A stretch of 40,264 bases of DNA from Bacteroidaceae bacterium (GTDB taxonomy: Bacteria; Bacteroidota; Bacteroidia; Bacteroidales; Bacteroidaceae): contig JAFXGV010000039.1 in NCBI GenBank assembly GCA_017536765.1, positions 1-40,264 of the forward strand, given 5' to 3'. Each line of letters begins with the position of its first letter. Within the stretch, counting starts at the first letter, position 1. A model generated the notes under the pieces. The model saw only the letters and a program-made list of their open reading frames with translations, was not told the origin of the DNA and searched no databases. Made by a program: the position numbers and the translations under genes. Positions 8,502 to 16,995 of this stretch are shown one piece after another.

Positions 8502-9110
8502 ATGGCTAGATATACAGGACCAAAAAGCAAGATTGCACGTCGTTTCGGTGAGCCCATCTTTGGTGCCGACAAAGTGCTTTCTAAGAAAAATTATGCTCCC
8601 GGTATGCACGGTAACAACCGTCGTCGCAAGACATCAGAGTATGGTGTGATGCTTGCCGAGAAGCAGAAAGCTAAATACACATACGGAGTTTTGGAGCGTC
8701 AGTTCCGTAACACATTCAACAAGGCCGATTCAGCTCCCGGTATCACAGGTGAGGTGCTCTTGCAGTTGTTGGAGTCTCGTTTGGACAATATCGTTTACCG
8801 TTTGGGTATTGCTCCCACCCGTGCAGCTGCACGTCAGTTGGTAAGCCACTGCCACATTGTTGTTGACGGTAAGGTGTGCAACGTTGCTTCACGCATCATC
8901 AAGGCAGGTCAGATTGTAGGTGTTCGCGAGCGTTCAAAGTCGCTTGAGGTTATTCAGAACTCTTTGGCCGGTCTTAACCACAGCAAATATCCTTGGTTGG
9001 AGTGGGACAACTCTTCAATGGCCGGTAAGTTCTTGAATATGCCTGAGCGTTCGGAGATCCCCGAGAACATTAAGGAGCAGTTAATCGTTGAGTTGTATAG
9101 CAAAAATTAA
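8502..9110 (+). CDS. rpsD: 30S ribosomal protein S4
   Basis: 202 residues. [21 protein letters not shown] is a zinc-free N-terminus. The S4 RNA-binding domain (about 95-155) includes [31 protein letters not shown]-type sequence, quoted here only by its ends. S4 nucleates body assembly on 16S rRNA and in E. coli represses the alpha operon translationally. It is followed 9 nt later by rpoA. Confidence 0.99.
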   Translation: MARYTGPKSKIARRFGEPIFGADKVLSKKNYAPGMHGNNRRRKTSEYGVMLAEKQKAKYTYGVLERQFRNTFNKADSAPGITGEVLLQLLESRLDNIVYRLGIAPTRAAARQLVSHCHIVVDGKVCNVASRIIKAGQIVGVRERSKSLEVIQNSLAGLNHSKYPWLEWDNSSMAGKFLNMPERSEIPENIKEQLIVELYSKN

Positions 9111-9119
9111 TATTTAATA

Positions 9120-10112
9120 ATGGCGATATTAACATTTCAAAAACCTGATAAAGTAGTAATGTTGGAGGCGAACGATTTCTACGGAAAGTTCGAGTTTCGT
9201 CCTCTGGAGCCCGGTTTTGCTACTACTATTGGTAACGCACTGCGTCGTATCTTGTTGTCTTCGTTGGAAGGCTTTGCAATAAACTGCATCAAGATTGCCG
9301 GCGTTGAGCACGAGTTTGCCACAGTACCCGGTGTGAAGGAAGATGTTACCAACATTATATTGAATCTTAAGAAGGTTCGATTCAAAAGAATCGTTGAGGA
9401 ATTCGAAACCGAAAAAGTCTCAATCAACGTGGAGAATACCGAGGTATTCACTGCAGGCGAGATTGGTAAGTATTTAACCGGATTTGAAGTGTTAAATCCC
9501 GAGTTAGTCATTTGCCACCTCGACTCATCGGCTAAAATGCAGATTGAAATCAGCATCAACAAGGGCCGTGGATACGTTCCTTCTGATGAGAACCGTGAGT
9601 ACTGCACAGAACCCACGATGATTCCAATCGACTCGATATACACTCCTATTCGTAATGTGAATTACCAGCGTGAGCCCTTCCGCGTAGAGCAGAAGACCGA
9701 CTATGACCGCTTGGTGATTGAGATTACAACCGATGGTTCCATACATCCGAAGGAGGCACTTAAGGAGGCTGCTAAAATCCTCATCCATCACTTTATGTTG
9801 TTCTCTGATGAGAAGATTGCCATAGAGGCATCGGACATTGATGGCAACGAAGAGTTCAATGAGGAAATATTGCGTATGCGTCAGTTGCTCAAGACAAAGT
9901 TGGTTGATTTGAACCTTTCGGTTCGCGCTCTCAACTGTTTGAAGGCAGCCGATGTAGAGACACTTGGTCAGCTTGTGCAATATAATAAAACCGATCTTCT
10001 TAAATTCCGCAACTTCGGCAAGAAATCACTCACTGAGCTTGATGATTTGCTCGAGAGACAGAATCTTACGTTCGGAACCGATATCTCAAAATATAAATTA
10101 GATAAAGAATAA
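9120..10112 (+). CDS. rpoA: DNA-directed RNA polymerase subunit alpha
   Basis: 330 residues. The N-terminal dimerisation domain (to about 230) holds [20 protein letters not shown] and SSLEGFAI, the core-assembly surface. After an acidic linker the C-terminal domain (about 255-330) shows [20 protein letters not shown] and [16 protein letters not shown], the helices that bind upstream DNA and activators. Length and order are normal. Confidence 0.99.
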   Translation: MAILTFQKPDKVVMLEANDFYGKFEFRPLEPGFATTIGNALRRILLSSLEGFAINCIKIAGVEHEFATVPGVKEDVTNIILNLKKVRFKRIVEEFETEKVSINVENTEVFTAGEIGKYLTGFEVLNPELVICHLDSSAKMQIEISINKGRGYVPSDENREYCTEPTMIPIDSIYTPIRNVNYQREPFRVEQKTDYDRLVIEITTDGSIHPKEALKEAAKILIHHFMLFSDEKIAIEASDIDGNEEFNEEILRMRQLLKTKLVDLNLSVRALNCLKAADVETLGQLVQYNKTDLLKFRNFGKKSLTELDDLLERQNLTFGTDISKYKLDKE

Positions 10113-10114
10113 TT

Positions 10115-10603
10115 ATGAGACATAAAAAATCTTTTAACCATTTGGGCCGTACTGCATCTCACAGAAAAGCTATGCTTTCAAATATGGCTATCTCTTTGAT
10201 TATGCACAAAAGAATCACTACGACCCTCGCAAAGGCAAAGGAACTGAAGAAATTCGTTGAGCCTTTGATCACAAAATCTAAAGACGATACTACCAATTCT
10301 CGTCGCGTTGTATTCAGCTACCTCCAGAGCAAGGAGGCCGTTACAGAACTCTTCAAGGAGATTTCAGTAAAGGTTGCCGAGCGTCCCGGTGGTTACACAC
10401 GCATCATCAAGTTGGGTACACGTCCCGGTGACGCAGCCGAGATGTGCTTCATCGAGCTTGTTGACTACAACGAGAATATGGCTAAGGCTCCTGCAAAGAA
10501 GACTCGCCGCCGTCGCTCTACAAAGAAGGCTGCAGATGCACCCGCAGTAGAAGAGGCAGCAGTAGCAACTGAAGAGCCAACTACTACAGCCGCTGCTGAA
10601 TAA
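10115..10603 (+). CDS. rplQ: 50S ribosomal protein L17 with Ala/Glu-rich tail
   Basis: 162 residues. The core (1-about 122) begins [20 protein letters not shown] and includes [20 protein letters not shown], typical of L17 at the tunnel exit. A 40-residue tail follows, first a basic patch ([11 protein letters not shown]) and then an Ala/Glu/Thr stretch ending in TTTAAAE. Such tails are common on Bacteroidota L17 and lengthen it from the usual 115-130. It starts 2 nt after rpoA and is the last gene of the superoperon. Confidence 0.97.
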   Translation: MRHKKSFNHLGRTASHRKAMLSNMAISLIMHKRITTTLAKAKELKKFVEPLITKSKDDTTNSRRVVFSYLQSKEAVTELFKEISVKVAERPGGYTRIIKLGTRPGDAAEMCFIELVDYNENMAKAPAKKTRRRRSTKKAADAPAVEEAAVATEEPTTTAAAE

Positions 10604-10626
10604 TAAAATTACTTACTTAATAGATG

Positions 10627-10661
10627 TGAGAGGATACCGTGAGGTATCCTCTCATTTTTTT
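10627..10661 (+). terminator. Intrinsic terminator of the ribosomal superoperon
   Basis: A perfect 12-bp stem (TGAGAGGATACC, 10627-10638, against GGTATCCTCTCA, 10643-10654) with a GTGA loop is followed by seven T. It lies 23 nt after rplQ. Confidence 0.95.
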
Positions 10662-10746
10662 GCCTTTTGGCATCCTTGTTTACCCTCTCCTGCGGGCGTA
10701 ACGCAATTTTTTTCTCTTAAACACAGTTATTTATGTTAAAAAAGTT

Positions 10747-10777
10747 TTAGAAATACGGAAAAATATCTTTAATTTTG
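10747..10777 (+). promoter_or_regulatory. Promoter of the nqr operon
   Basis: TAATTTTG (10770-10777) matches the Bacteroidota -7 consensus TAnnTTTG. TTAG (10747-10750), one mismatch from TTTG, lies 19 nt upstream. Initiation near 10784 would leave a leader of about 27 nt before nqrA. The rest of 10662-10746 shows nothing else I can name. Confidence 0.7.
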
Positions 10778-10810
10778 CGGCATATAATGTACTAACGTAA
10801 CTCAATTTAT

Positions 10811-12160
10811 ATGCACAGAGTTGTAAAAATTTCTAAGGGATTGGATATCAATCTGAAAGGCGCTCCTGTTGCTGAAACAACAACCATCGATGCAGCCAAG
10901 CTTTATGCTTTGATGCCTGCCGATTTCACACGCGTAACTCCCAAAGTGGTAGTTAAGCCCCAGGATGTTGTAAAGGCCGGTGAGCCCTTGTTTGTTGATA
11001 AGAACTGTCCCGAAATACAATTCGTTTCGCCCGTGAGCGGAACAGTTGTAGCGGTTAACCGCGGAGAGAGAAGACGCGTGTTGAGCGTCGTAGTAGAGTC
11101 GGACGGTAAGTTCGAGTCTGTGGAGTACAAGGCAAAGGATGTGCTTTCTCTGTCGGCAGAGGAGGTGAAGGCCGATTTGCTCAAGTCGGGCCTCTTTGCT
11201 TTTATGCGCCAAAGACCATACGATGTTATCGCCACTCCCAGTGATTCACCCCGAGCAATCTTCGTTTCGGCATTCGACTCGAAGCCCCTGGCTGTTGATT
11301 TCGAGGTAGCCCTCAAAGGCAACGAGGACGATTTCCAGATTGGTCTCGATGCGCTTTCGCGCATTGCACCTGTATATCTGGGTGTGAGCGCAAGCCAGAA
11401 GGCTGCTGCGTTGAGCGTTGCCAAGAACGTGACAACCACCATTTTCAAGGGACCTCACCCCGCAGGTAATGTGGGTGTGCAAATCAACCACGTGGCTCCC
11501 GTGAACAAGGGCGAGATTGTTTGGACTATCGGTGCCGAGGAGGTAATCTTCATCGGTCGCCTCTTCAACAAGGGCAAGGTCGATTTCACCCGCACCGTGG
11601 CACTTGCAGGTAGCGAGGTTAAGAACCCCTCATACAGCAAGGTTGTTCTTGGTGCGCAAATAAGCACACTTGTTGCAGGCCGCTTGAAGGATGAGAATCC
11701 CCTGCGCATCATCGATGGCAACGTGCTCACAGGCAAGCCCACCACAGCGGACGGCTTCCTTGGTGCATTCTCTACCGAGGTGACCGTTATCCCCGAGATT
11801 ATGGGCGGCGACGAGGCTTTCGGTTGGATAGCACCCCGTTTCTCTATGTTCAGTACAAGCCGCAGCTACTTCAGCTGGCTTATGCCCAAACGCAGCTACA
11901 CCATCGATGCGCGCATCAAGGGTGGCGAGCGTCATATGATTATGTCAAACGAGTACGACAAGGTGTTCCCTATGGACATCTACCCCGAGTACCTCATCAA
12001 GGCCATCATCACCGGTAACATCGACAAGATGGAGGAACTTGGTATCTACGAGGTGGCTCCCGAGGACTTTGCGCTGTGCGAGTTTGTCGATTCGTCTAAA
12101 CTGGAATTGCAACGCATAGTACGTGAGGGCTTGGACAAGCTCCGTGCCGAAATGTGCTGA
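10811..12160 (+). CDS. nqrA: Na+-translocating NADH:quinone reductase subunit A
   Basis: 449 residues, the normal length. NqrA is the peripheral cytoplasmic subunit of the NQR complex, binds quinone and is related to RnfC. MHRVVKISKGLDINLKGAP, the barrel-sandwich-like VSPVSGTVVAVNRGERRRVLS, and HPAGNVGVQINHVAPVNKGE are family blocks. No TM segments or cysteine clusters are expected or seen. It is first in the six-gene operon, 60 nt before nqrB. The complex couples NADH oxidation to Na+ export and is the main respiratory entry enzyme in many Bacteroidales. Confidence 0.97.
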   Translation: MHRVVKISKGLDINLKGAPVAETTTIDAAKLYALMPADFTRVTPKVVVKPQDVVKAGEPLFVDKNCPEIQFVSPVSGTVVAVNRGERRRVLSVVVESDGKFESVEYKAKDVLSLSAEEVKADLLKSGLFAFMRQRPYDVIATPSDSPRAIFVSAFDSKPLAVDFEVALKGNEDDFQIGLDALSRIAPVYLGVSASQKAAALSVAKNVTTTIFKGPHPAGNVGVQINHVAPVNKGEIVWTIGAEEVIFIGRLFNKGKVDFTRTVALAGSEVKNPSYSKVVLGAQISTLVAGRLKDENPLRIIDGNVLTGKPTTADGFLGAFSTEVTVIPEIMGGDEAFGWIAPRFSMFSTSRSYFSWLMPKRSYTIDARIKGGERHMIMSNEYDKVFPMDIYPEYLIKAIITGNIDKMEELGIYEVAPEDFALCEFVDSSKLELQRIVREGLDKLRAEMC

Positions 12161-12168
12161 TGCCGATA

Positions 12169-12188
12169 GCCACCCCTTGCAGGGTGGT
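12169..12188 (+). promoter_or_regulatory. Stem-loop between nqrA and nqrB
   Basis: CCACCC (12170-12175) pairs with GGGTGG (12182-12187), with a flanking G-T wobble. No T tract follows, so it is unlikely to terminate. It may protect or cut the polycistronic RNA; that is inference. Confidence 0.4.
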
Positions 12189-12220
12189 GCATTTATAAAG
12201 CAAAATAAAAAATATATCAT

Positions 12221-13414
12221 ATGAAATTTTTGAGAAATTATCTGAATAAAATTAAACCCAACTTCGAGGAGGGTGGCAAGCTGCACGCTTTCCGCTCTGT
12301 GTTCGATGGAATGGAAACCTTCCTTTTCGTTCCCAACGACACCTCGAAAAGCGGTGTGAATATTCACGATGCAATAGACAGCAAGCGCATTATGTCGCTC
12401 GTTGTAATTGCCCTTTTGCCCGCGATGTTGTTCGGTATGTACAACCTCGGCTACCAGAATGCTCTTGCAGCAGGTGCCGTAGCCACAACATCTTGCTGGG
12501 AGATGTTCCTCTTCGGCCTTATGGTTATGTTGCCCAAGATTGCGGTAACCTACATCGTAGGTCTGGGAATAGAGTTCATAGTAGCACAGTGGAAGAACGA
12601 AGAGATACACGAGGGCTTCCTCGTGTCGGGTGTACTTATCCCTATGATTGTGCCTGCCGGCTGCCCCCTGTGGGTGTTGGCCGTAGCCACAGCCTTCTCG
12701 GTAATCTTTGCCAAAGAGGTGTTTGGTGGCACAGGTATGAACATTGTGAACGTGGCACTCATTGCCCGTGCATTTATCTTCTTCGCCTATCCCTCTGTAA
12801 TCTCAGGTGAGTCTGTATGGGTAGCTACCGAGTCAATCTTCGGCATCGGTCACGACCTCCCCGACGGCTACACCTGCGCAACTGCACTGCAGTTTGTTAA
12901 CGGTGGTCAGGTGGCTGCCGGTGCCGCAGGTGCAGAGCTCTCGGTGTGCGATATGATTTGCGGCTTTATGCCCGGCTCCATCGGCGAGACAAGCGTTATT
13001 GCAATAGCACTCGGTGCAGCACTCCTCTTGTGGACAGGTGTTGCCAGCTGGAAGGTTATGGTCTCTGTATTCGTTGGTGGTATCGCTATGATACTCCTCT
13101 TCACAGGTCTTATGCCCGAGAATCCCGCTCTGCAGCAGCCTCTCTACACACACCTGTTGCTTGGTGGTTTCTGCTTCGGTGCCGTGTTTATGGCAACCGA
13201 CCCTGTTACAGCAGCCCGCACCGAGACAGGTAAATACATCTATGGCTTCGGCATTGGAGCAATGGCAATCCTCATCCGTGTATTCAACCCCGGTTACCCC
13301 GAGGGTATGATGCTTGCCATCCTGCTTATGAACGTAACCGCTCCCTTCATCGATTACTGCGTGGTTCAGTCAAATGTCAAGGCTCGTGCTAAACGTCTAA
13401 CCAAAAAGAACTAA
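12221..13414 (+). CDS. nqrB: Na+-translocating NADH:quinone reductase subunit B
   Basis: 397 residues, an integral membrane subunit with about ten helices. NqrB carries a covalent FMN and riboflavin and forms the Na+ path and quinone site. The flavinylation motif GSIGETS is present, with Thr257 as the likely phosphoester-linked residue (T236 in the shorter Vibrio protein). Other landmarks are KEVFGGTGMNIVNVAL and FMATDPVTAARTETGKYIYG. Attachment of FMN needs ApbE, which is not in this window. Confidence 0.97.
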   Translation: MKFLRNYLNKIKPNFEEGGKLHAFRSVFDGMETFLFVPNDTSKSGVNIHDAIDSKRIMSLVVIALLPAMLFGMYNLGYQNALAAGAVATTSCWEMFLFGLMVMLPKIAVTYIVGLGIEFIVAQWKNEEIHEGFLVSGVLIPMIVPAGCPLWVLAVATAFSVIFAKEVFGGTGMNIVNVALIARAFIFFAYPSVISGESVWVATESIFGIGHDLPDGYTCATALQFVNGGQVAAGAAGAELSVCDMICGFMPGSIGETSVIAIALGAALLLWTGVASWKVMVSVFVGGIAMILLFTGLMPENPALQQPLYTHLLLGGFCFGAVFMATDPVTAARTETGKYIYGFGIGAMAILIRVFNPGYPEGMMLAILLMNVTAPFIDYCVVQSNVKARAKRLTKKN

Positions 13415-13419
13415 CAGAT

Positions 13420-14307
13420 ATGGCTAAATATGTATGTAAAGTGTGCGGTTACACGCACGAAGGCACAGAGGCACCCTCTGTATGCCCCCTTTGTAAAGCC
13501 CCTGCATCGGAGTTCGAGCTTGTTGGTGGTGGCGAGGCACAGGGCGATGCCAAGAAGGCAAAGAAAGGCTTCAACACAAGCAGCGATGCATACGCTATCA
13601 TCTATGCATCAATCGTGGTTGTCATCGTGGCATTCTTGCTTGCAGGTGTATCATCTATACTTCGTCCTAAACAGGAAGAGAATATCCGCCTCGACAAGAA
13701 AAAGCAGATACTCTCATCGCTCAACATCAAGAACCAGCCCGATGCCGCTGCAACCTATGCAGCCGTTGTTAAGCAGGAGGCTATCATCAACAGCGCCGGC
13801 GAGGTGGTAGCCACCGAGGGCGGTTTCGATGTAGCCAACGACGCAATCAACGACAGCAACCTGCCCATTTACATCTGCGATGTGGATGGCGCTACCAAGT
13901 ATGTTATCCCTATGACCGGTAACGGCCTTTGGGGTGGTATTTGGGGCTATGTGGCAGTGAACAGCGACGGCAACACCATCTATGGCGTATATTTCTCACA
14001 CGCCAGCGAGACTCCCGGTCTTGGTGCCGAGATTGCAGGCGACAAGTTCCAGACACGCTTCCCCGGCAAGCACATCATTGCCGATGGCGCTGTGGCACTC
14101 GGTGTTACCAAGAAGGTAGCCAACGAGGATTGTGAGGTAAATGCCATTTCGGGTGCAACCATCACCTGTAACGGTGTGAACGATATGCTCAAGAACACAA
14201 TGGAGGGCTACAAAGCCTACCTTGTTGCTCTGCAGCAGCCCGCCGCACCTATTGTAGAACCCGCGCCTGCTCCCGCCGAGGAGGCACAAGTAACAGAGGA
14301 GGAATAA
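13420..14307 (+). CDS. nqrC: NQR subunit C with an N-terminal rubredoxin-like domain
   Basis: 295 residues against about 230-260 in the family. Residues 1-35 form a rubredoxin-type knuckle pair, YVCKVCGYTHEG then SVCPLCKAP (C6, C9, C22, C25), like the C-terminal domain of rubrerythrins. A Lys-rich linker (44-50) leads to one membrane helix (about 57-80) and the periplasmic FMN domain. That domain has the SGATIT flavinylation motif (244-249, probable FMN residue T247) and TPGLGAEI. A Pro/Ala/Glu tail ends the protein. The first Met after residue 1 is M165, so the rubredoxin part cannot be skipped by an internal ATG. With the N-terminus inside, the Fe(Cys)4 site would face the cytoplasm. NqrC itself is certain; the role of the extra iron site is unknown. 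Confidence 0.95.
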   Translation: MAKYVCKVCGYTHEGTEAPSVCPLCKAPASEFELVGGGEAQGDAKKAKKGFNTSSDAYAIIYASIVVVIVAFLLAGVSSILRPKQEENIRLDKKKQILSSLNIKNQPDAAATYAAVVKQEAIINSAGEVVATEGGFDVANDAINDSNLPIYICDVDGATKYVIPMTGNGLWGGIWGYVAVNSDGNTIYGVYFSHASETPGLGAEIAGDKFQTRFPGKHIIADGAVALGVTKKVANEDCEVNAISGATITCNGVNDMLKNTMEGYKAYLVALQQPAAPIVEPAPAPAEEAQVTEEE

Positions 14308-14311
14308 TACT

Positions 14312-14938
14312 ATGGCACTATTTTCAAAGAAAAATATGGAGGCACTCAACACGCCTCTGCTCAAAGAGAACCCTGTAACAGTTCAGGTGCTTGGTATCTG
14401 CTCGGCATTGGCTGTTACAAGCAAATTGGCTCCCGCCATCGTAATGGGCCTCTCGGTAACCATCATCGTGGCTATGGCCAACGTAATTATCTCACTTATC
14501 CGCAACACCATCCCTATGCGCATTCGCATCATCATACAGCTGGTGGTTGTGGCTGCCCTTGTAACACTCGTGAGCGAGGTGCTCAAAGCCTTTGCCTATG
14601 ACGTGAGCGTGCAGCTGTCGGTATATGTGGGCCTTATCATCACCAACTGTATCCTTATGGGCCGTCTGGAGGCATTTGCAATGCAGAACAAGCCCTGGGC
14701 CTCGTTCCTCGACGGTATTGGTAACGGTTTGGGATATGCAATGATTCTTGTGGTTGTTGCCATTGTGCGCGAGATTTTCGGTTCGGGTACCTTGCTCGAT
14801 TTCCCCGTAATTCCCCAGTGCGTTTACGAGGCAGGCTACATAAACAACGGTCTTATGCTTATGGCACCTATGGCATTCTTCCTCATTGCCATTGTGATAT
14901 GGGTGCAGCGTGCAAAAGACAAGAGCTTACAAGAGTAA
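14312..14938 (+). CDS. nqrD: Na+-translocating NADH:quinone reductase subunit D
   Basis: 208 residues, six membrane helices with the inverted topology shared with NqrE. The two cysteines that hold the intramembrane iron-sulfur centre, C30 (VLGICSAL) and C113 (ITNCILMGR), match Vibrio C29 and C112. It starts 4 nt after nqrC. Confidence 0.97.
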   Translation: MALFSKKNMEALNTPLLKENPVTVQVLGICSALAVTSKLAPAIVMGLSVTIIVAMANVIISLIRNTIPMRIRIIIQLVVVAALVTLVSEVLKAFAYDVSVQLSVYVGLIITNCILMGRLEAFAMQNKPWASFLDGIGNGLGYAMILVVVAIVREIFGSGTLLDFPVIPQCVYEAGYINNGLMLMAPMAFFLIAIVIWVQRAKDKSLQE

Positions 14939-14962
14939 TAACTTAGATACAGAAGAAAAATT

Positions 14963-15589
14963 ATGGAACATTTTATTAGTTTAATTGTCCGTTCAATCTT
15001 TGTGGACAATATGGTATTTGCCTTCTTCTTGGGTATGTGTTCATATTTGGCTGTATCTAAGAGCGTAAAGACAGCAATAGGTTTGGGTTTCGCTGTTATC
15101 TTCGTAGAGGTAATAACCCTTCCTGTGAACTATCTGTTGCAGACAGCAGTGCTTGCCAACGGTGCACTCATTGAGGGCGTCGATTTGACATTCCTTGCAT
15201 TCATCCTCTTCATTGCCGTTATCGCAGGTATCGTGCAGTTGGTCGAGATGATTGTAGAGCGTTTTGCTCCCGCACTCTATAGCCAGCTTGGTATCTTCCT
15301 TCCCCTTATCGCTGTGAACTGTGCCATTATGGGTGGTTCGCTCTTTATGCAGCAGCGCATAGGTATGGAGGCCAACAACCCCCAGGCAATCCTCAATTTC
15401 TGGGATTCGGTAGCCTACGCCTTAGGTTCGGGTATCGGCTGGATGGTGGCAATCGTGCTCTTCGCAGCAGTTCGTGAGAAAATGGAGTACTGTAACATTC
15501 CCAAGCCCTTGCGTGGTTTAGGTATCGCCTTCATCACCGTAGGTCTTATGGCTATGGCATTTATGTGCTTCTCGGGTATTAAAATGTAA
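14963..15589 (+). CDS. nqrE: Na+-translocating NADH:quinone reductase subunit E
   Basis: 208 residues, six membrane helices. C26 (LGMCSYLA) and C120 ([10 protein letters not shown]) fall at exactly the positions of the Vibrio NqrE cluster ligands, facing those of Nqr[21 protein letters not shown] is a typical start. It follows nqrD by 24 nt. Confidence 0.97.
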   Translation: MEHFISLIVRSIFVDNMVFAFFLGMCSYLAVSKSVKTAIGLGFAVIFVEVITLPVNYLLQTAVLANGALIEGVDLTFLAFILFIAVIAGIVQLVEMIVERFAPALYSQLGIFLPLIAVNCAIMGGSLFMQQRIGMEANNPQAILNFWDSVAYALGSGIGWMVAIVLFAAVREKMEYCNIPKPLRGLGIAFITVGLMAMAFMCFSGIKM

Positions 15590-15603
15590 TAAATGAAAGA
15601 GCT

Positions 15604-16872
15604 ATGGATATACAATTAGTATTAGCAAGTATAGCAGTATTCCTTGTAATCATCCTTCTGTTGGTGATTATCCTGTTGGTGGCGAAGAAATATTTGCTCC
15701 CCTCGGGAAATGTCAAGGTTAAGATTAACGACGAGAACGAGGTAGAGGTTGCAGCCGGCGGTACTCTCCTGGGTACAATGGCCGAGAACGGCATCTTCCT
15801 TCCCTCGGCTTGTGGTGGAAAGGGCTCTTGCGGCCAGTGCAAAGTGCAGGTATTAGAGGGTGGTGGCGAAATCCTCCCCTCGGAGACAGGTCACTTCTCA
15901 CGCAAGGAGCAGCAGGCACACTGGCGTCTGGGTTGCCAGGTGAAGGTTAAGAACGACCTCTCTATCAAGGTGCCCGAGTCTGTAATGGGTGTCAAGGAGT
16001 GGGAGTGCGAGGTTATCTCAAACAAGAACGTTGCAACCTTCATCAAGGAGTTCATCGTGGCTCTTCCTCCTGGGGAGCATATGGACTTTGTGCCCGGTTC
16101 TTATGCACAGATTAAGATTCCTACATACGATATGACCTACGACAAGGATATCGACAAGAGCCTCATAGGCGAGGAGTATCTGCCCGCTTGGGAAAAATTC
16201 GGTTTGCTTGGTCTCAAGTGCAAGAACACCGAGGAGACAATCCGTGCATACTCTATGGCCAACTATCCCGCCGAGGGCGACCGCATTATGCTCACCGTGC
16301 GTATTGCAACACCTCCCTTCAAGGCCGACCGTTCCGGCTTTATGGATGTACCCTGCGGTATAGCATCGTCATACATCTTCACTTTGAAGCCCGGCGACAA
16401 GGTAATAATGAGTGGCCCTTACGGCGATTTCCACCCCATCTTCGACTCAAAGAAAGAGATGATGTGGGTAGGTGGTGGTGCCGGTATGGCTCCTTTGCGT
16501 GCGCAGATTATGCATATGACAAAGACACTGAAGACCACCGACCGCACAATGACCTACTTCTACGGTGCGCGTGCGCTTAACGAGGTATTCTACCTCGAGG
16601 ATTTCCTGCAGTTGGAGAAGGATTTCCCCAACTTCACTTTCCACTTGGCGCTCGACCGTCCCGACCCCGCTGCCGACGCAGCAGGCGTAAAATATACCCC
16701 GGGCTTTGTGCACCAGGTAATCTACGAGACCTACCTCAAAGACCACGAGGCACCCGAGGACATCGAGTACTATATGTGTGGTCCCGGCCCTATGTCAAAG
16801 GCAGTTGTAAATATGCTTGTTGATTTGGGTGTAGAGGAGAAATCTATTATGTACGACAACTTCGGCGCATAA
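15604..16872 (+). CDS. nqrF: NADH:quinone reductase subunit F, the NADH-oxidising subunit
   Basis: 422 residues. One N-terminal anchor helix (about 5-27) is followed by a plant-type 2Fe-2S domain with C70, C76, C79 and C111, the same numbers as in Vibrio NqrF. Next is a ferredoxin-reductase module with the FAD motif RAYSMANYP and the NADH-binding GGGAGMAPLR, then YMCGPGPM. It takes hydride from NADH and passes electrons to the NqrD/E centre. As the last gene of the operon it ends 7 nt before a strong terminator. Confidence 0.98.
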   Translation: MDIQLVLASIAVFLVIILLLVIILLVAKKYLLPSGNVKVKINDENEVEVAAGGTLLGTMAENGIFLPSACGGKGSCGQCKVQVLEGGGEILPSETGHFSRKEQQAHWRLGCQVKVKNDLSIKVPESVMGVKEWECEVISNKNVATFIKEFIVALPPGEHMDFVPGSYAQIKIPTYDMTYDKDIDKSLIGEEYLPAWEKFGLLGLKCKNTEETIRAYSMANYPAEGDRIMLTVRIATPPFKADRSGFMDVPCGIASSYIFTLKPGDKVIMSGPYGDFHPIFDSKKEMMWVGGGAGMAPLRAQIMHMTKTLKTTDRTMTYFYGARALNEVFYLEDFLQLEKDFPNFTFHLALDRPDPAADAAGVKYTPGFVHQVIYETYLKDHEAPEDIEYYMCGPGPMSKAVVNMLVDLGVEEKSIMYDNFGA

Positions 16873-16879
16873 GCAACCG

Positions 16880-16940
16880 AGCAAAGTATAGCAAAAAACC
16901 ACAGTGCACACCGCACTGTGGTTTTTTGCTATACTTTGCT
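16880..16940 (+). terminator. Terminator with a 28-bp perfect stem after nqrF
   Basis: The arms 16880-16907 and 16913-16940 are perfectly complementary around the loop ACACC. The inner 9 bp (CCACAGTGC/GCACTGTGG) followed by TTTTTT form an ordinary intrinsic terminator. The opposite strand reads the same way, so it can act in both directions. The pairing continues 13 bp beyond the T tract. Confidence 0.9.
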
Positions 16941-16946
16941 TTATGT

Positions 16947-16977
16947 TTTGTGGAAATTCAAATATTCGTTATCTTCG
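16947..16977 (+). promoter_or_regulatory. Promoter of the glycosyltransferase gene
   Basis: TTTG (16947-16950), 19 nt, then TATCTTCG (16970-16977): a near-consensus Bacteroidota promoter. The start codon at 16996 would follow a leader of only about a dozen bases. Confidence 0.75.
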
Positions 16978-16995
16978 CAGGAAGAACCTGAAGCT

